This document shows, in pieces, positions 7,801 through 14,879 of a DNA stretch of 37,483 nucleotides (the stretch's first letter is position 1; the number at the start of each line of letters is the position of its first letter). This stretch comes from JAJFUI01 sp039679885 (GTDB lineage: Bacteria; Planctomycetota; Planctomycetia; Pirellulales; Thermoguttaceae), in assembly GCA_039679885.1 (NCBI GenBank), contig JBDKUC010000389.1, forward strand, positions 1 to 37,483, given 5' to 3'. A model generated the notes under the pieces. The model ran no database searches, was not told the origin of the DNA, and saw nothing but the letters and a program-made list of their open reading frames with translations. Made by a program: the position numbers and the translations under genes.

Positions 7801-7882
7801 AATCAGCGTCTCAGGCCAGTCGGTGCTGACGGCCGACACGGGGTCGCTGAAAGAGGCCTGGCAGAAGCCGCTCCGCTGGTAG
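4853..7882 (+). CDS. purL: Phosphoribosylformylglycinamidine synthase, PurS-like region fused to PurL
   Basis: 1009 residues. It catalyses the fourth step of purine synthesis, FGAR + ATP + glutamine-derived ammonia to FGAM. The first ~170 residues look like two PurS-like modules; the synthetase core follows with WSEHCSHKT (from residue 236), ETHNHPS (309-315), the glycine-rich GGANTGIGGVIRD, and in the second half VAVGADPSRIAILDN, SGKDSLNNE and ACHDLSEGG. There is no C-terminal glutaminase domain, so a separate PurQ is expected elsewhere. Two linkers are made of repeat DNA: the palindrome 5098-5116 encodes AGCQPAA between the PurS-like modules, and the heptamer array 6682-6772 encodes four GSRQSAx units at about residues 610-640, between the two synthetase halves. 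The reading frame stays open through both and conserved motifs are intact, so the enzyme is probably active. It starts inside the right direct repeat. Confidence 0.93.
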   Translation: MLWEVDIYAAEGQPDLAARDVTAAAAELHLADGLSVVSARGFLIQGDLDRSQVERIAAELLADRVVERTVVAPVGDAVLYRGAGCQPAATTGGKGVAWIHVLPKPGVMDPVAQSAMQAIADFGIRVEAVRTLKKYAIGNLPEDCLAPLCSKVLANDAVEQVVVGPLTLDRLQVGAPYQFQRITVPIRTMDDAALERLAREGQLYLSLNEMQTIQAHFRSLDRDPTDIELETVAQTWSEHCSHKTLAGRIHYRGPEGERRFENMLRETIFAATQQIRREAGDQDWCVSVFSDNAGVVRFDDQYNICFKVETHNHPSALEPYGGANTGIGGVIRDPMGTGMGAKPICNTDVFCFAPPDTPAESLPPGVLHPRRVMKGVVSGVRDYGNRMGIPTVNGAIYFDPRYLGNPLVYCGNIGLLPRDQSFKHQQPDDLIVALGGRTGRDGIHGATFSSAELTSHSETVSGGAVQIGNAITEKMVLDVLLAARDRGLYNAVTDCGAGGFSSAVGEMGEKIGAEVQLDACPLKYEGLSYTEIWISEAQERMVLSVPEAKWPELSALCASEGVEATVIGRFVPTGRLILKYGDHQVADLAMKFLHDGRPPVVRDAVYEPGGSRQSAVGSRQSAVGSRQSAAGSRQSAEASGPCTADALLRILGSLNVCSKQWVIRQYDHEVQGGSVVKPLVGLKNDGPSDAAVLRPVISSRRGIAVSCGMNPRYGDLDTYWMAASAIDEAIRNCVAVGADPSRIAILDNFCWGTTDRPETLGSLVHAALACHDMAIALRTPFISGKDSLNNEFRPVRGAVAGKGDEPISIPPSLLISAMGQIDDVSQCVTMDLKESGNLLYIVGLTKDELGGSHYEMVEGLEGGATPTVDAPLAKKTFAAMHQAIRGGLVRACHDLSEGGLAVAAAEMAFAGGLGAKIDVSTLPVSVGNAAGGEGLPSAVLLFSESNTRFLCEVRPQNAAAFEKALADVPHARIGEVTADQNLEISVSGQSVLTADTGSLKEAWQKPLRW
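5098..5116. repeat. In-frame palindrome in purL
   Basis: Perfect GGCAGGTTG-T-CAACCTGCC (9-bp stem, 1-base centre), followed at once by a second small CCGCC/GGCGG hairpin. It codes for AGCQPAA, which fits no conserved PurL motif and lies in the linker between the two N-terminal modules. Confidence 0.85.
6682..6772 (+). repeat. Heptanucleotide tandem repeat inside purL (13 units)
   Basis: Thirteen contiguous 7-base units, mostly CAGTCGG or CAGTGGG with a few variants (AAGTCGG, CCGCGGG, CGGAGGC, and a final CAGTGGC). Because three units equal seven codons, the protein reads as a 7-residue repeat GSRQSA(V/A/E). A change by one or two units would shift the frame; changes by three would not. Confidence 0.95.
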
Positions 7883-7909
7883 CGGCCGGTTTTCGAGCCG
7901 GACAAGATT

Positions 7910-9352
7910 CTATTGGTGTGACGGCTGTTGCCGTGCACGGATCTTGTCGATCGCGTGAAGGATGGCCGTGTTGATTTTGCCAGGTGTCTCACCACCTGAC
8001 AACCTTTGCAGTTCTTCGAGTTTTCTGACGGCGCCAATGTCTCCCACGTCGCCGAGCAGGATGATCGCCGACAACGTGGCCACGTCCAAATCGCCCGGCA
8101 ACTCCTTTTCGAGCTGCGACCTCAAACGAGCCTTTTCGGCTTGCGTCAATCGAGAAACGGCGGCAATGCGGTCGTGCACGAAGCGTTTCGGATTTGCGGC
8201 CGCTTCGAAGTTGCCGCCAGCCGCAGTCGGTTGCTCCTTCGGCAACAGCATGGGGACCGGCCCACGCCCCTTCGCAAGCAACGCGACCCGTCTGGTGTTC
8301 GGGTCAAGGATGCAGATCTGATTGTTGCCAAGCTGGAACACCACAAAATCGCCCGGAAGCTGGACGGCATTGCGAACGGACCACTGCACGAAGGGCGTCT
8401 CCAACGAGAAACGCAGACGCCTGCCATCCTTCGCGTTTTTGCCGCACAGGCCCTCGACCGAATAGAATCCCGTGTCAAATGTCCAGTCGCTCTTTGCACC
8501 GGCGCCAAGCCGGGGAACGTCGCCGAGATTGCCCCACGTGGCGACCGCGCGTTCGTCGGTTCGGTATCGGTGTATCGTCTCGGTGGCCGCAGTCGCCGTC
8601 AAACCTCGAAGCAGAACCTTGTAGTCGGCCTCCTTTGGGTCGGCGGTCTGAAGTCTGGCGACAAGGTCCCAGCGGCCGCGCTCCTTGGTTGATTCCTCCG
8701 CGAAAAGCCTGTCATTCTGGCCGCAGGAACCGAGTTCGCTAATTCGCTTCGATTCAGGCTGGCCTGCGCTCCATGCGTAGACGTCCCCGTCGCTGTCGGC
8801 GATGTAATAGAGCGTGACGCCATCGGGGAGCGATAGCTGCGATGGTTGGACGATCGCCATCTCGGTGTAGAGCGTTGTGCCGCTGGCCGACCAGTACCAG
8901 CCGAACAGGACTAGATAGCTGGCCGACTGCACGATTAGCGAGGCCCAAACGCTCTTTCGGAACCAGCGTTCGCTCTTTCGGAAACAGAGGGCGACGAACG
9001 GCCATTCGAGCAGCAGGGTGAAAACGTAGGTGACGGCAACCAATCTCCATATCCACTGCCAGGTGTTGTAGAGATCGAGATCGGCCTGAAGTCGTTGCGA
9101 GACCGCTTCGATGAAGAGCATCCCGACCCAAGCGGAGAAGTAGTTGGCGAGGATCATGACGCCCATGCAGGCGAGCTTAGGTCGGCGGAAAAGCAGGGCC
9201 AGCAGCAAACCCTCGCCCACGCCGATGAAGAAATTGCCGAACACGAGGTGCAACATTCCGGCCCACATCAGCGGCGTGCCCGCGTTTGCATAGGCCATCG
9301 AAGGGTACAGAGCCAGCGCGAGCACGGCCAGGCAAAGAATCCATCTCCGCAT
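7910..9352 (-). CDS. Hypothetical multi-pass membrane protein with large C-terminal soluble domain
   Basis: 480 residues. A signal peptide or first membrane helix (ILCLAVLALALYPSMAYANA) is followed by about four further hydrophobic segments (around residues 28-55, 62-82, 95-122 and 134-152). The remaining ~320 residues are soluble, with a DSDGDVYAWSAG strand-like region around residue 190 and a helical tail (LRSQLEKELPGDLDVATLSAI to the end) that could be HEAT-like. I do not recognise a family. It has a good ribosome site (GGAGGG, six bases before ATG) and starts 37 bases after the ribokinase stop, so it may be the last gene of the sugar operon, though nothing in the protein points to sugars. 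It converges with purL, leaving only 27 bases between stops. Confidence 0.7.
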   Translation of the reverse strand: MRRWILCLAVLALALYPSMAYANAGTPLMWAGMLHLVFGNFFIGVGEGLLLALLFRRPKLACMGVMILANYFSAWVGMLFIEAVSQRLQADLDLYNTWQWIWRLVAVTYVFTLLLEWPFVALCFRKSERWFRKSVWASLIVQSASYLVLFGWYWSASGTTLYTEMAIVQPSQLSLPDGVTLYYIADSDGDVYAWSAGQPESKRISELGSCGQNDRLFAEESTKERGRWDLVARLQTADPKEADYKVLLRGLTATAATETIHRYRTDERAVATWGNLGDVPRLGAGAKSDWTFDTGFYSVEGLCGKNAKDGRRLRFSLETPFVQWSVRNAVQLPGDFVVFQLGNNQICILDPNTRRVALLAKGRGPVPMLLPKEQPTAAGGNFEAAANPKRFVHDRIAAVSRLTQAEKARLRSQLEKELPGDLDVATLSAIILLGDVGDIGAVRKLEELQRLSGGETPGKINTAILHAIDKIRARQQPSHQ

Positions 9353-9389
9353 CGCTACCCTCCGTCCAGGAGATCACGCCGCGACTTCG

Positions 9390-10307
9390 TTATTCAACGA
9401 ACTGCTTCAGTTCCTCGGCGGTCGGCAGCGAGGGCTGCGCGCCGAGCCGTGTGGCCGAGAGGGCGCCGGCGAGACACGCGCGGCGGACGGCGGCTTCCAG
9501 TGGCAGCCCGCCGCCAAGGCCGGAGGCCAGACCGCCGTTGAAGGCGTCGCCGGCGGCGGTCGTATCCACGACATCCACCTGCCGGCTCGGAATCAACATC
9601 ATTCCGTCGCCATTGGCGACCAACGCACCGCGAGCGCCGAGCGTGATAATCGTATGCCGAACGCCCCTGGCCTGCAACTGGGCGGCGGCCTGTCGGGCCG
9701 TGTCTTCATCGCGGACGCTGATGCCGGTCAGCCGTTCGGCCTCGCTCTCGTTCGGCGTCACATAGGTTAGGTGCTGCCAAAGCCGCTCGGGCAACGGTGC
9801 GGCGGGGGCCGGATCGAGGATCACCGGAACGCCCGCCTCGGTGGCAATCTGCGCCGCGCGACAAACCGTCTCCATCGGCGTTTCCAACTGGAGCATCAGG
9901 GCGTCGGCCCCGCGGATGCAGTCGGCTGCCCGGTCCACATCGGCCGGCGTCAGGGCCGCGTTGGCCCCGCTCGCCACCGAAATCGAGTTCTCGCCAGCGT
10001 GGTCGACGAGGATCAGGGCGACGCCGGTCGCGTGCTCGGGATCGCGCAGGACATGCTCGGTGCGAATGCCCTCGCGGCGGAAGTTCTCGATTGCCTGATC
10101 GCCGAAGACGTCGGCGCCGACGCGGGCCACTAGGGTGACTTCGGCCCCGAGTCTCGCGGCGGCGACCGCCTGGTTGGCCCCTTTGCCGCCGGCCACCATA
10201 ACGAACCGCCCGCCGGTCACCGTTTCGCCCGGCCCGGGCAACCGCTGTCCCTTGACCACCATGTCGGTGTTGACGCTGCCAACGACGACGATTCGCGGAG
10301 TCTTCAT
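9390..10307 (-). CDS. rbsK: Ribokinase, PfkB family
   Basis: 305 residues, the usual length. Phosphorylates D-ribose (or a related pentose) with ATP at C5 in the cytoplasm. N-terminal VVVGSVNTDMVV, the PfkB signature-1 region GGKGANQAVAAARLGA (~residues 40-55), substrate-lid region, and signature 2 DTTAAGDAFNGG near residue 250 with the catalytic aspartate in GDAF. TPNESEAERLTG is the typical ribokinase NE motif. AAGGA eight bases before the ATG is a good ribosome site. It follows the transporter gene by 25 bases and is under the same LacI-type regulator, so the pathway is uptake of a pentose or nucleoside-derived sugar, then phosphorylation. Confidence 0.92.
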   Translation of the reverse strand: MKTPRIVVVGSVNTDMVVKGQRLPGPGETVTGGRFVMVAGGKGANQAVAAARLGAEVTLVARVGADVFGDQAIENFRREGIRTEHVLRDPEHATGVALILVDHAGENSISVASGANAALTPADVDRAADCIRGADALMLQLETPMETVCRAAQIATEAGVPVILDPAPAAPLPERLWQHLTYVTPNESEAERLTGISVRDEDTARQAAAQLQARGVRHTIITLGARGALVANGDGMMLIPSRQVDVVDTTAAGDAFNGGLASGLGGGLPLEAAVRRACLAGALSATRLGAQPSLPTAEELKQFVE

Positions 10308-10332
10308 CGAGTGATCCTTACAATGCAGGTCG

Positions 10333-11394
10333 TTACCCCAATCGCGAGACGATGACCAAGGCCAGTCCGGCGACGTATCCGAGGAACATCAGAACCAGGA
10401 GCGGAGTGACGCTGCGCGGGGCGGCCCGGAACTCGCGCCACACGAACACGCCCCATAGGGCGGCGACCAGCGTCGCGCCTTGGCCGAGACCATAGGCAAC
10501 TGCGGGGCTGGCTTTTGCCGAAGCGACGACGTTCAACGTCATGCCGACTGCCCAGATCACGCCGCCGACGACGCCCCAGAGGTGGTCGCCGAGCCGGCCC
10601 TTGAAGTAGTCGCCAAGCGGCACGGGCGAGCCGACGAACGGTTTCTTCATGATCGCGACGTTGAACACGAAGCTGCTCAACAAGATTCCGAGAACGAAAA
10701 TCACGTTGGCCGTGTAGGCCGTCAGCTTGCCGGCCTGAATGACGCCCGCCTGAAGGTTTTGGGCGTTAACCGCCACCAGCTCGACGCCTCTTGAAGTGTG
10801 GATCTCGACCTGGCCGATCGCCCGGGCGACGAGGAAGTAGAAGAGCGACATGAGGATGCCGCAGAGGATCGACAGGACGATGCCTTTCGCGCCGCCGCCA
10901 GCACGGCCGCCGCTCAGCCGGCGATAGGCCAAAGCGTCCAGGATGATGGCGGCCAAGACCAGCCCCACCCCGACGAACAGCAGCCAGGGGTTGGCCGAGC
11001 TGTCGCCGCCGACGTAGTTGATCAGCACGCCGAGCACCAGGGCCAGCCCGATGCCGACGGGAAACGCGACGGCCATGCCCGAGATGGCGATGGCGGCCAC
11101 CAGCAGGATGTTGGCCGCGTTAAAGACGACGCCGCCTAGCAGAGCGGAGCCGATCGACGCCAGATTGGCCTGACGCAGGTCGGTCAGGAAATCGCGGCCG
11201 ACCGCGCCGGTGCTGCCCATCGTGAAGGCGAAGATCAGCGCGGCCAGGACGACGCCGAACACATAATCCCAGTAGAACAGCTCAAACCGCCAGCGTTGGC
11301 CGACGGCTTTCTGCGTGTTCGCCCACGATCCCCAGCAGAGCATCGTGATGACGCAGAAGATGACCGCCGTGACGTTGCTTTCAACCACGAACAT
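10333..11394 (-). CDS. GRP-family (glucose/ribose porter) sugar transporter, DMT superfamily
   Basis: 353 residues with about ten hydrophobic segments throughout. Recognisable features of the GRP/RhaT-like branch of the DMT superfamily are the early CVITMLCWGSWANTQK motif, ELFYWDYVFGV, and GMAVAFPVGIGLALVLG in the fifth helix region. It would carry a sugar across the inner membrane by cation symport. Its first 14 bases overlap the end of the lacI-type gene, and a ribosome site (AAAGGA) lies inside that gene, so the two are coupled; ribokinase follows directly. Ribose is the most likely substrate from this context; rhamnose is less likely because no rhamnose catabolic gene is near. Confidence 0.82.
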   Translation of the reverse strand: MFVVESNVTAVIFCVITMLCWGSWANTQKAVGQRWRFELFYWDYVFGVVLAALIFAFTMGSTGAVGRDFLTDLRQANLASIGSALLGGVVFNAANILLVAAIAISGMAVAFPVGIGLALVLGVLINYVGGDSSANPWLLFVGVGLVLAAIILDALAYRRLSGGRAGGGAKGIVLSILCGILMSLFYFLVARAIGQVEIHTSRGVELVAVNAQNLQAGVIQAGKLTAYTANVIFVLGILLSSFVFNVAIMKKPFVGSPVPLGDYFKGRLGDHLWGVVGGVIWAVGMTLNVVASAKASPAVAYGLGQGATLVAALWGVFVWREFRAAPRSVTPLLVLMFLGYVAGLALVIVSRLG

Positions 11395-12448
11395 GACGTT
11401 GCGTCCTTTCAGTGCGAAGTTGGTTCAGATTGCGGACCGACGCGCGCGGGATCAGCGTCGTCGGCAGCAGAATGCCGCCCCGCACGGCTTGGCTGGGCGA
11501 ACGGATGCGATCAAAAAGAAGCTTGCAGGCGATCTGGCCCATCTCGGCCGACGATTGCGAGACCACCGTCATCGGCGAGGCCAGATGGGCCGAGTAGGGC
11601 TGATCGTCGAACGAGATGAGCGAGACATCATCGGGCACGCGGACGCCTTCCTCCGCCAATGCCCTCAGGGCGCCGAGCGAGATCAGGTTGCTCAGGGCGA
11701 AGATGGCCGTGAAGCCGCCGGCCGACTTCAAGAGCAACTTGGTCGTGACATAGCCGCTTTGCTCGCCGAAACTGTCGCCGGCGACGAGCCGCTCGTCGAG
11801 CGGAATGCGAGCCGCCGCCAGAGCGTCCTTGTATCCCCGCAGGCGGTCTTCGTTCGGCGAAGCGCCTCGCAATCCTTGAATGCAAGCGATGCAGCGATGG
11901 CCGTTGTGGATCAGATGGTTCGTGGCTTCTTTCGCGCCGCCATAGTTGTCCGACGCCACGTAGGGCAGCCGGAGGCCGGGGAAGTAACGATCGGCCAATA
12001 CGAGCGGCAGATCGCCTTGCTCGAAGCATGCGAGATGGGCGGCCGAAAGTCCAACCGGGCAGAGCACGATTCCCTCGACGCCGTGGCTGCGGAGCAGCGT
12101 CAGGGATTCAATTTCGATCTCCTCGCTGTCCTGGCTGTCGCAGACAATGACCGAGTAGCGGCGCTCGCGCGCTCCGAGGGTGACCTGCCGCACGATGCCG
12201 GCGAAGAAGGGGTTCGAGACGTCGGGAATCACCAGGCCGATCGTCGAGCTTCGTTTCAGCCGCAGTCCCCGGGCGAGCCGGTTGGGCGAAAAGCCGAGCG
12301 AGGCGGCCAGCTCGCGGACTCGCTCCTCCGTCTGCCGGCCGACGCGGTACTTCCGAGCCTGGCCGCTAAGGGCGCGAGAGACGGTGGTCATGGAGATGCC
12401 CAACTCGTCGGCGATCCGCTTCAGCGTGATGTTCGAGGTCGGTTTCAT
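11381..12448 (-). CDS. LacI-family transcriptional regulator
   Basis: 355 residues from ATG 12448. The N-terminal helix-turn-helix reads ITLKRIADELGISMTTVSRA, followed by the hinge helix region GFSPNRLARGL; a periplasmic-binding-protein-like effector domain occupies the rest (TIGLVIPDVSNPFFAGI, HNGHRCIACI, ISFDDQPYSAHL). The next upstream ATG (12484) is rejected because it lies within the -10 box and would put the operator inside the gene. It probably represses its own operon and is released by the transported sugar or a derivative. First gene of the operon with the GRP transporter and ribokinase. Confidence 0.92.
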   Translation of the reverse strand: MKPTSNITLKRIADELGISMTTVSRALSGQARKYRVGRQTEERVRELAASLGFSPNRLARGLRLKRSSTIGLVIPDVSNPFFAGIVRQVTLGARERRYSVIVCDSQDSEEIEIESLTLLRSHGVEGIVLCPVGLSAAHLACFEQGDLPLVLADRYFPGLRLPYVASDNYGGAKEATNHLIHNGHRCIACIQGLRGASPNEDRLRGYKDALAAARIPLDERLVAGDSFGEQSGYVTTKLLLKSAGGFTAIFALSNLISLGALRALAEEGVRVPDDVSLISFDDQPYSAHLASPMTVVSQSSAEMGQIACKLLFDRIRSPSQAVRGGILLPTTLIPRASVRNLNQLRTERTQRHVRG

Positions 12449-12462
12449 CGGCGTGGCGTGCT

Positions 12463-12478
12463 GCACAAACGTTGGTGC
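12463..12478. promoter_or_regulatory. LacI-type operator
   Basis: GCACAAACGTTGGTGC, a near-perfect palindrome centred on AACGTT, the central core typical of LacI/PurR-family operators. It begins six bases downstream of the -10 box and covers the predicted transcription start, the classical position for repression. Confidence 0.7.
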
Positions 12479-12483
12479 TAGCA

Positions 12484-12512
12484 TTTATACCTGGCCCGCC
12501 AAAGACCGTCAA
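12484..12512 (-). promoter_or_regulatory. sigma70-type promoter of the sugar operon
   Basis: On the reverse strand TTGACG (12512-12507), 17-bp spacer, TATAAA (12489-12484). Five of six bases match consensus in each box. Transcription would start near 12477, within the operator. Confidence 0.75.
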
Positions 12513-12867
12513 GGAACCCGTTCTGTCGGTCAGGACGACTGCAAAGTTGTTCGTAGTTCCGGCTTTAGCCGGTCATTTGCCGCCTAAAGGCGGAACTACG
12601 AACGCCTGCAACGGACTTTGCAGTCCGCCTGTTCTATCGGTCGGTTACGGCGAGCGTCCTTGCTCCTGGGCTGCCGTTGTGGCCACCGACGGGGTGCGCC
12701 TTGGCGTTGCCCGGGTGCAACAAACGATGCGTCTCCGCCACAGACGACGCCACCTGGGGCGGCGTGCGGCAATGCCAATCGGCCGCAGTTCGCGGGAAAT
12801 GGCCAAGGATCGTGGCCGTTTGACGCATCGTCGGCTCTTGGTACGCGGTTTGCCCACAAGTCATCGC
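12513..12867. other. Non-coding gap between divergent genes
   Basis: Apart from the repeat at 12537-12625 no gene or clear signal is visible. The open frame reaching back to 12472 is continuous with the following gene but overlaps the lacI promoter and the repeat, so it is not taken as coding. Confidence 0.65.
12537..12625. repeat. Inverted-repeat element of the TAGTTCCGCCTTTAGGCGG family (REP-E)
   Basis: Outer arms GACTGCAAAGT (12537-12547) and ACTTTGCAGTC (12615-12625) are perfect. Inner arms 12550-12572 and 12580-12602 are related 23-base palindromic units, beginning TTCGTAGTTCCG and ending CGGAACTACGAA. Same family as 19756-19896 and 23699-23721. Confidence 0.88.
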
Positions 12868-13779
12868 ATGAGCCGATTCATGCGGGCCGCCATCGCCGGT
12901 CGTGCCGTGGGGCTGAGTGCCGTGTTCTGCGGACTGCTCAGTCCGCTCGCGGCCAACGCCGACGTGCCGATCTCCGTCCAACTGGTCAGCGGGCGGGCGT
13001 TTTCGGCCGTCATGGATCAGCGAACCGACGCACGGCAGCTATGGTTGCGATTCGACAGAGAGAACGCCGAAGCGCTCCGCCCGGTCGATTGGGATCGCGT
13101 CGTGCGGGCCGAGGTGTCGGGCGTCAAACTCTCGGGCGCCGCCTTGCAACGCATGGTCGAGCAAGTGCGGCGGGAAATGCCTGCGGCTCCGCGGCCCCGG
13201 ACGCGGGCCGTGACGTTCCTGGCGCCGCCCGATCAAGAACGGCCATCTCCGTCCCGGTTGCCGAAAGACGTCGAGACGCCGCGCGTCGTCTCCCTGGCCA
13301 TTGACGCCCAAGCCGGCCGCTGGGACAACAACGTCGAGCCTGACGGCCTCGTCGTCCGAGTCTATCCGCTCGATGCGGAAGGCCGGATTGTTCCCGCCCG
13401 GGGCACGCTCACCGTCGATCTCTGGGCCGAAGCTACGCCGGAGCGGAACGGATTGAACTGGCGGCAGGAGCCGTTCCAGAACGCTGGCCATTGGACCGAG
13501 GCGGTCCACCTTGCGGATTTCGGAGCCAACGGCGCCAGCTACCGGCTGCGGTTCTTCCCGAGCTTCCATCCGGAGTTTAATCACTGGATGGGATGGCGCG
13601 GCGCGGTCCATGCTTGCTTGGCTGTCCCCGGTCAGGGGACCTTCGAGGCGACCGATGACATGGCGATCATTCGGCCTTGGAGCACCGTGCGCGAACGCCT
13701 GCAACAAGTCACGCGGCACGGGTACTTCGCCGGCGATCGCTACTTCCCCAACGAGCGAACCGACGACGGCCGGCGCTGA
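12868..13779 (+). CDS. Secreted hypothetical protein
   Basis: 303 residues from ATG 12868. The start is chosen because it gives a signal peptide: basic MSRFMRAAIAGR, hydrophobic VGLSAVFCGLLSPL, cleavage after ANA. The mature part begins with a small beta domain (VPISVQLVSGRAFSAVM), has a proline/arginine-rich linker around residue 110 and ends in a region rich in aromatic residues (FFPSFHPEFNHWMGW). No catalytic motif or known domain is recognised. It looks like one of the lineage-specific exported proteins of planctomycetes. It stands alone between the sugar operon and a reverse-strand membrane protein. Confidence 0.7.
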   Translation: MSRFMRAAIAGRAVGLSAVFCGLLSPLAANADVPISVQLVSGRAFSAVMDQRTDARQLWLRFDRENAEALRPVDWDRVVRAEVSGVKLSGAALQRMVEQVRREMPAAPRPRTRAVTFLAPPDQERPSPSRLPKDVETPRVVSLAIDAQAGRWDNNVEPDGLVVRVYPLDAEGRIVPARGTLTVDLWAEATPERNGLNWRQEPFQNAGHWTEAVHLADFGANGASYRLRFFPSFHPEFNHWMGWRGAVHACLAVPGQGTFEATDDMAIIRPWSTVRERLQQVTRHGYFAGDRYFPNERTDDGRR

Positions 13780-13841
13780 TGTGGCCGCATTCTTGGCGCG
13801 ACCGCCGGTCGCGGCTTGATGAGAGCTGCGGCCGGCGTGGC

Positions 13842-14135
13842 CTATCCTGGCTTCTTCATGCCGAAACTGTGCAGCACGAGGACGGAGCCGATGGAGATGA
13901 GCGACCAGCCGAGCCAGTCGGGCGGAGAGCATACCTTCTTGGCAGGTGGCTTGTCCGACTGCGTCGCAGTCTGAACGGCCGAGTTGATGGCGGCCAGAGG
14001 ATGGCCCGTGCGTTCGGCGAGAAACTGCGTGAAGTCCGGAGTCAGCTCGAACGACTCGACCATCCGGAATTGGGCTCCCAACATCAGGCACAACAGGCCG
14101 GCAAAGAAAAACTGATTTCGGGTAAGGTCCATCAT
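13842..14135 (-). CDS. Small two-helix membrane protein
   Basis: 97 residues from ATG 14135, or 96 from the ATG immediately after it. GAGGTGG just upstream is a good ribosome site, which is why the longer frame to 14198 is rejected. One hydrophobic segment follows the start (QFFFAGLLCLMLGAQF) and one ends the protein (WLGWSLISIGSVLVLHSF), with a ~55-residue hydrophilic loop between. No family recognised; function unknown. Confidence 0.65.
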   Translation of the reverse strand: MMDLTRNQFFFAGLLCLMLGAQFRMVESFELTPDFTQFLAERTGHPLAAINSAVQTATQSDKPPAKKVCSPPDWLGWSLISIGSVLVLHSFGMKKPG

Positions 14136-14397
14136 TGGCCACCTCGGGCAACCGTTCGCGGATCGGATGGAGACGGGCAGGGGAACGCTGCGTCTCATCT
14201 TTCCTATCGAGTCGCGGCGGGGCCATCTTCAGCCGCCCGCCGGTTGTGCGGAAAATGCCGCGCAGCCTGCAACGCCTAGCGCGGTCCTGACGGATGGAGC
14301 AGATGGATGGCCGGCCGACGCCGCGTTTCTCTGCCGGCGTCTGACCTATACTTGGTCAAAGCACTTTAGCCGCGACGGACAGCAAGGATCTTGGCCA

Positions 14398-14775
14398 ATG
14401 GGGCGACGCGTACTGATCGTTGACGATTCGATGCTCATGCGGCGTCTGATGAAGGAGACGCTGTTGGCCGATGGCTGGGAAGTCGTTGGCGAGGCGGCCG
14501 ACGGCCAAGAGGGCGCCGAGAAATACCGCGAGCTTCGGCCCGATGCCGTGACGATGGATATGGTCATGCCGGGCACGGATGGCGTCGAAGCCGTCCGCGC
14601 CATTTTGGCCATCGATCCCAACGCCCGAGTGCTGGTTGTCAGCTCGCTCAATCAGACCAAGCTCATTTCCGAGGCCGTCCGCGCGGGCGCCGAAGACTTC
14701 CTCGCGAAGCCGTTCATGCCGGAGCAGTTGCAGGACACGCTGCGTGCGTGCGTGGAATCGGCCACCCGGTCCTGA
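14398..14775 (+). CDS. Stand-alone response regulator receiver (CheY-like)
   Basis: 125 residues, a single receiver domain with no output domain. Acidic pocket Asp9/Asp10, phosphoacceptor Asp54 in VTMDMVMPGTDG, the Ser82/Ser83 switch position (LVVSS) and Lys104 in FLAKPF are all present. It is therefore expected to be phosphorylated by a histidine kinase and to act through protein contacts, as CheY does at the flagellar switch. No kinase or other chemotaxis gene is in the window. AAGGA about 12 bases before the ATG is a possible ribosome site, and a TATACT (14347-14352) may be its -10. The longer open frame to 14167 is rejected because the domain starts precisely at this ATG. Confidence 0.9.
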   Translation: MGRRVLIVDDSMLMRRLMKETLLADGWEVVGEAADGQEGAEKYRELRPDAVTMDMVMPGTDGVEAVRAILAIDPNARVLVVSSLNQTKLISEAVRAGAEDFLAKPFMPEQLQDTLRACVESATRS

Positions 14776-14879
14776 TCTGACGATTCGGCCGGGGGTTCCT
14801 TAAACCGGCAGGCCCTCCTATCCTCTCTTGTCCCCGCCGTCAATTTCTGTTACGGTTCGCGGATTAATTCCGGCTAATA

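Noticed and set aside
7883..7909. Bidirectional terminator between purL and the membrane-protein gene
   Set aside because: Only a 4-5-bp GCCGG/CCGGC-type stem is visible and no T-run.
12472..12867. Upstream extension of the secreted protein gene to 12472
   Set aside because: It would overlap the lacI promoter, operator and a REP-E element; signal peptide starts at 12868.
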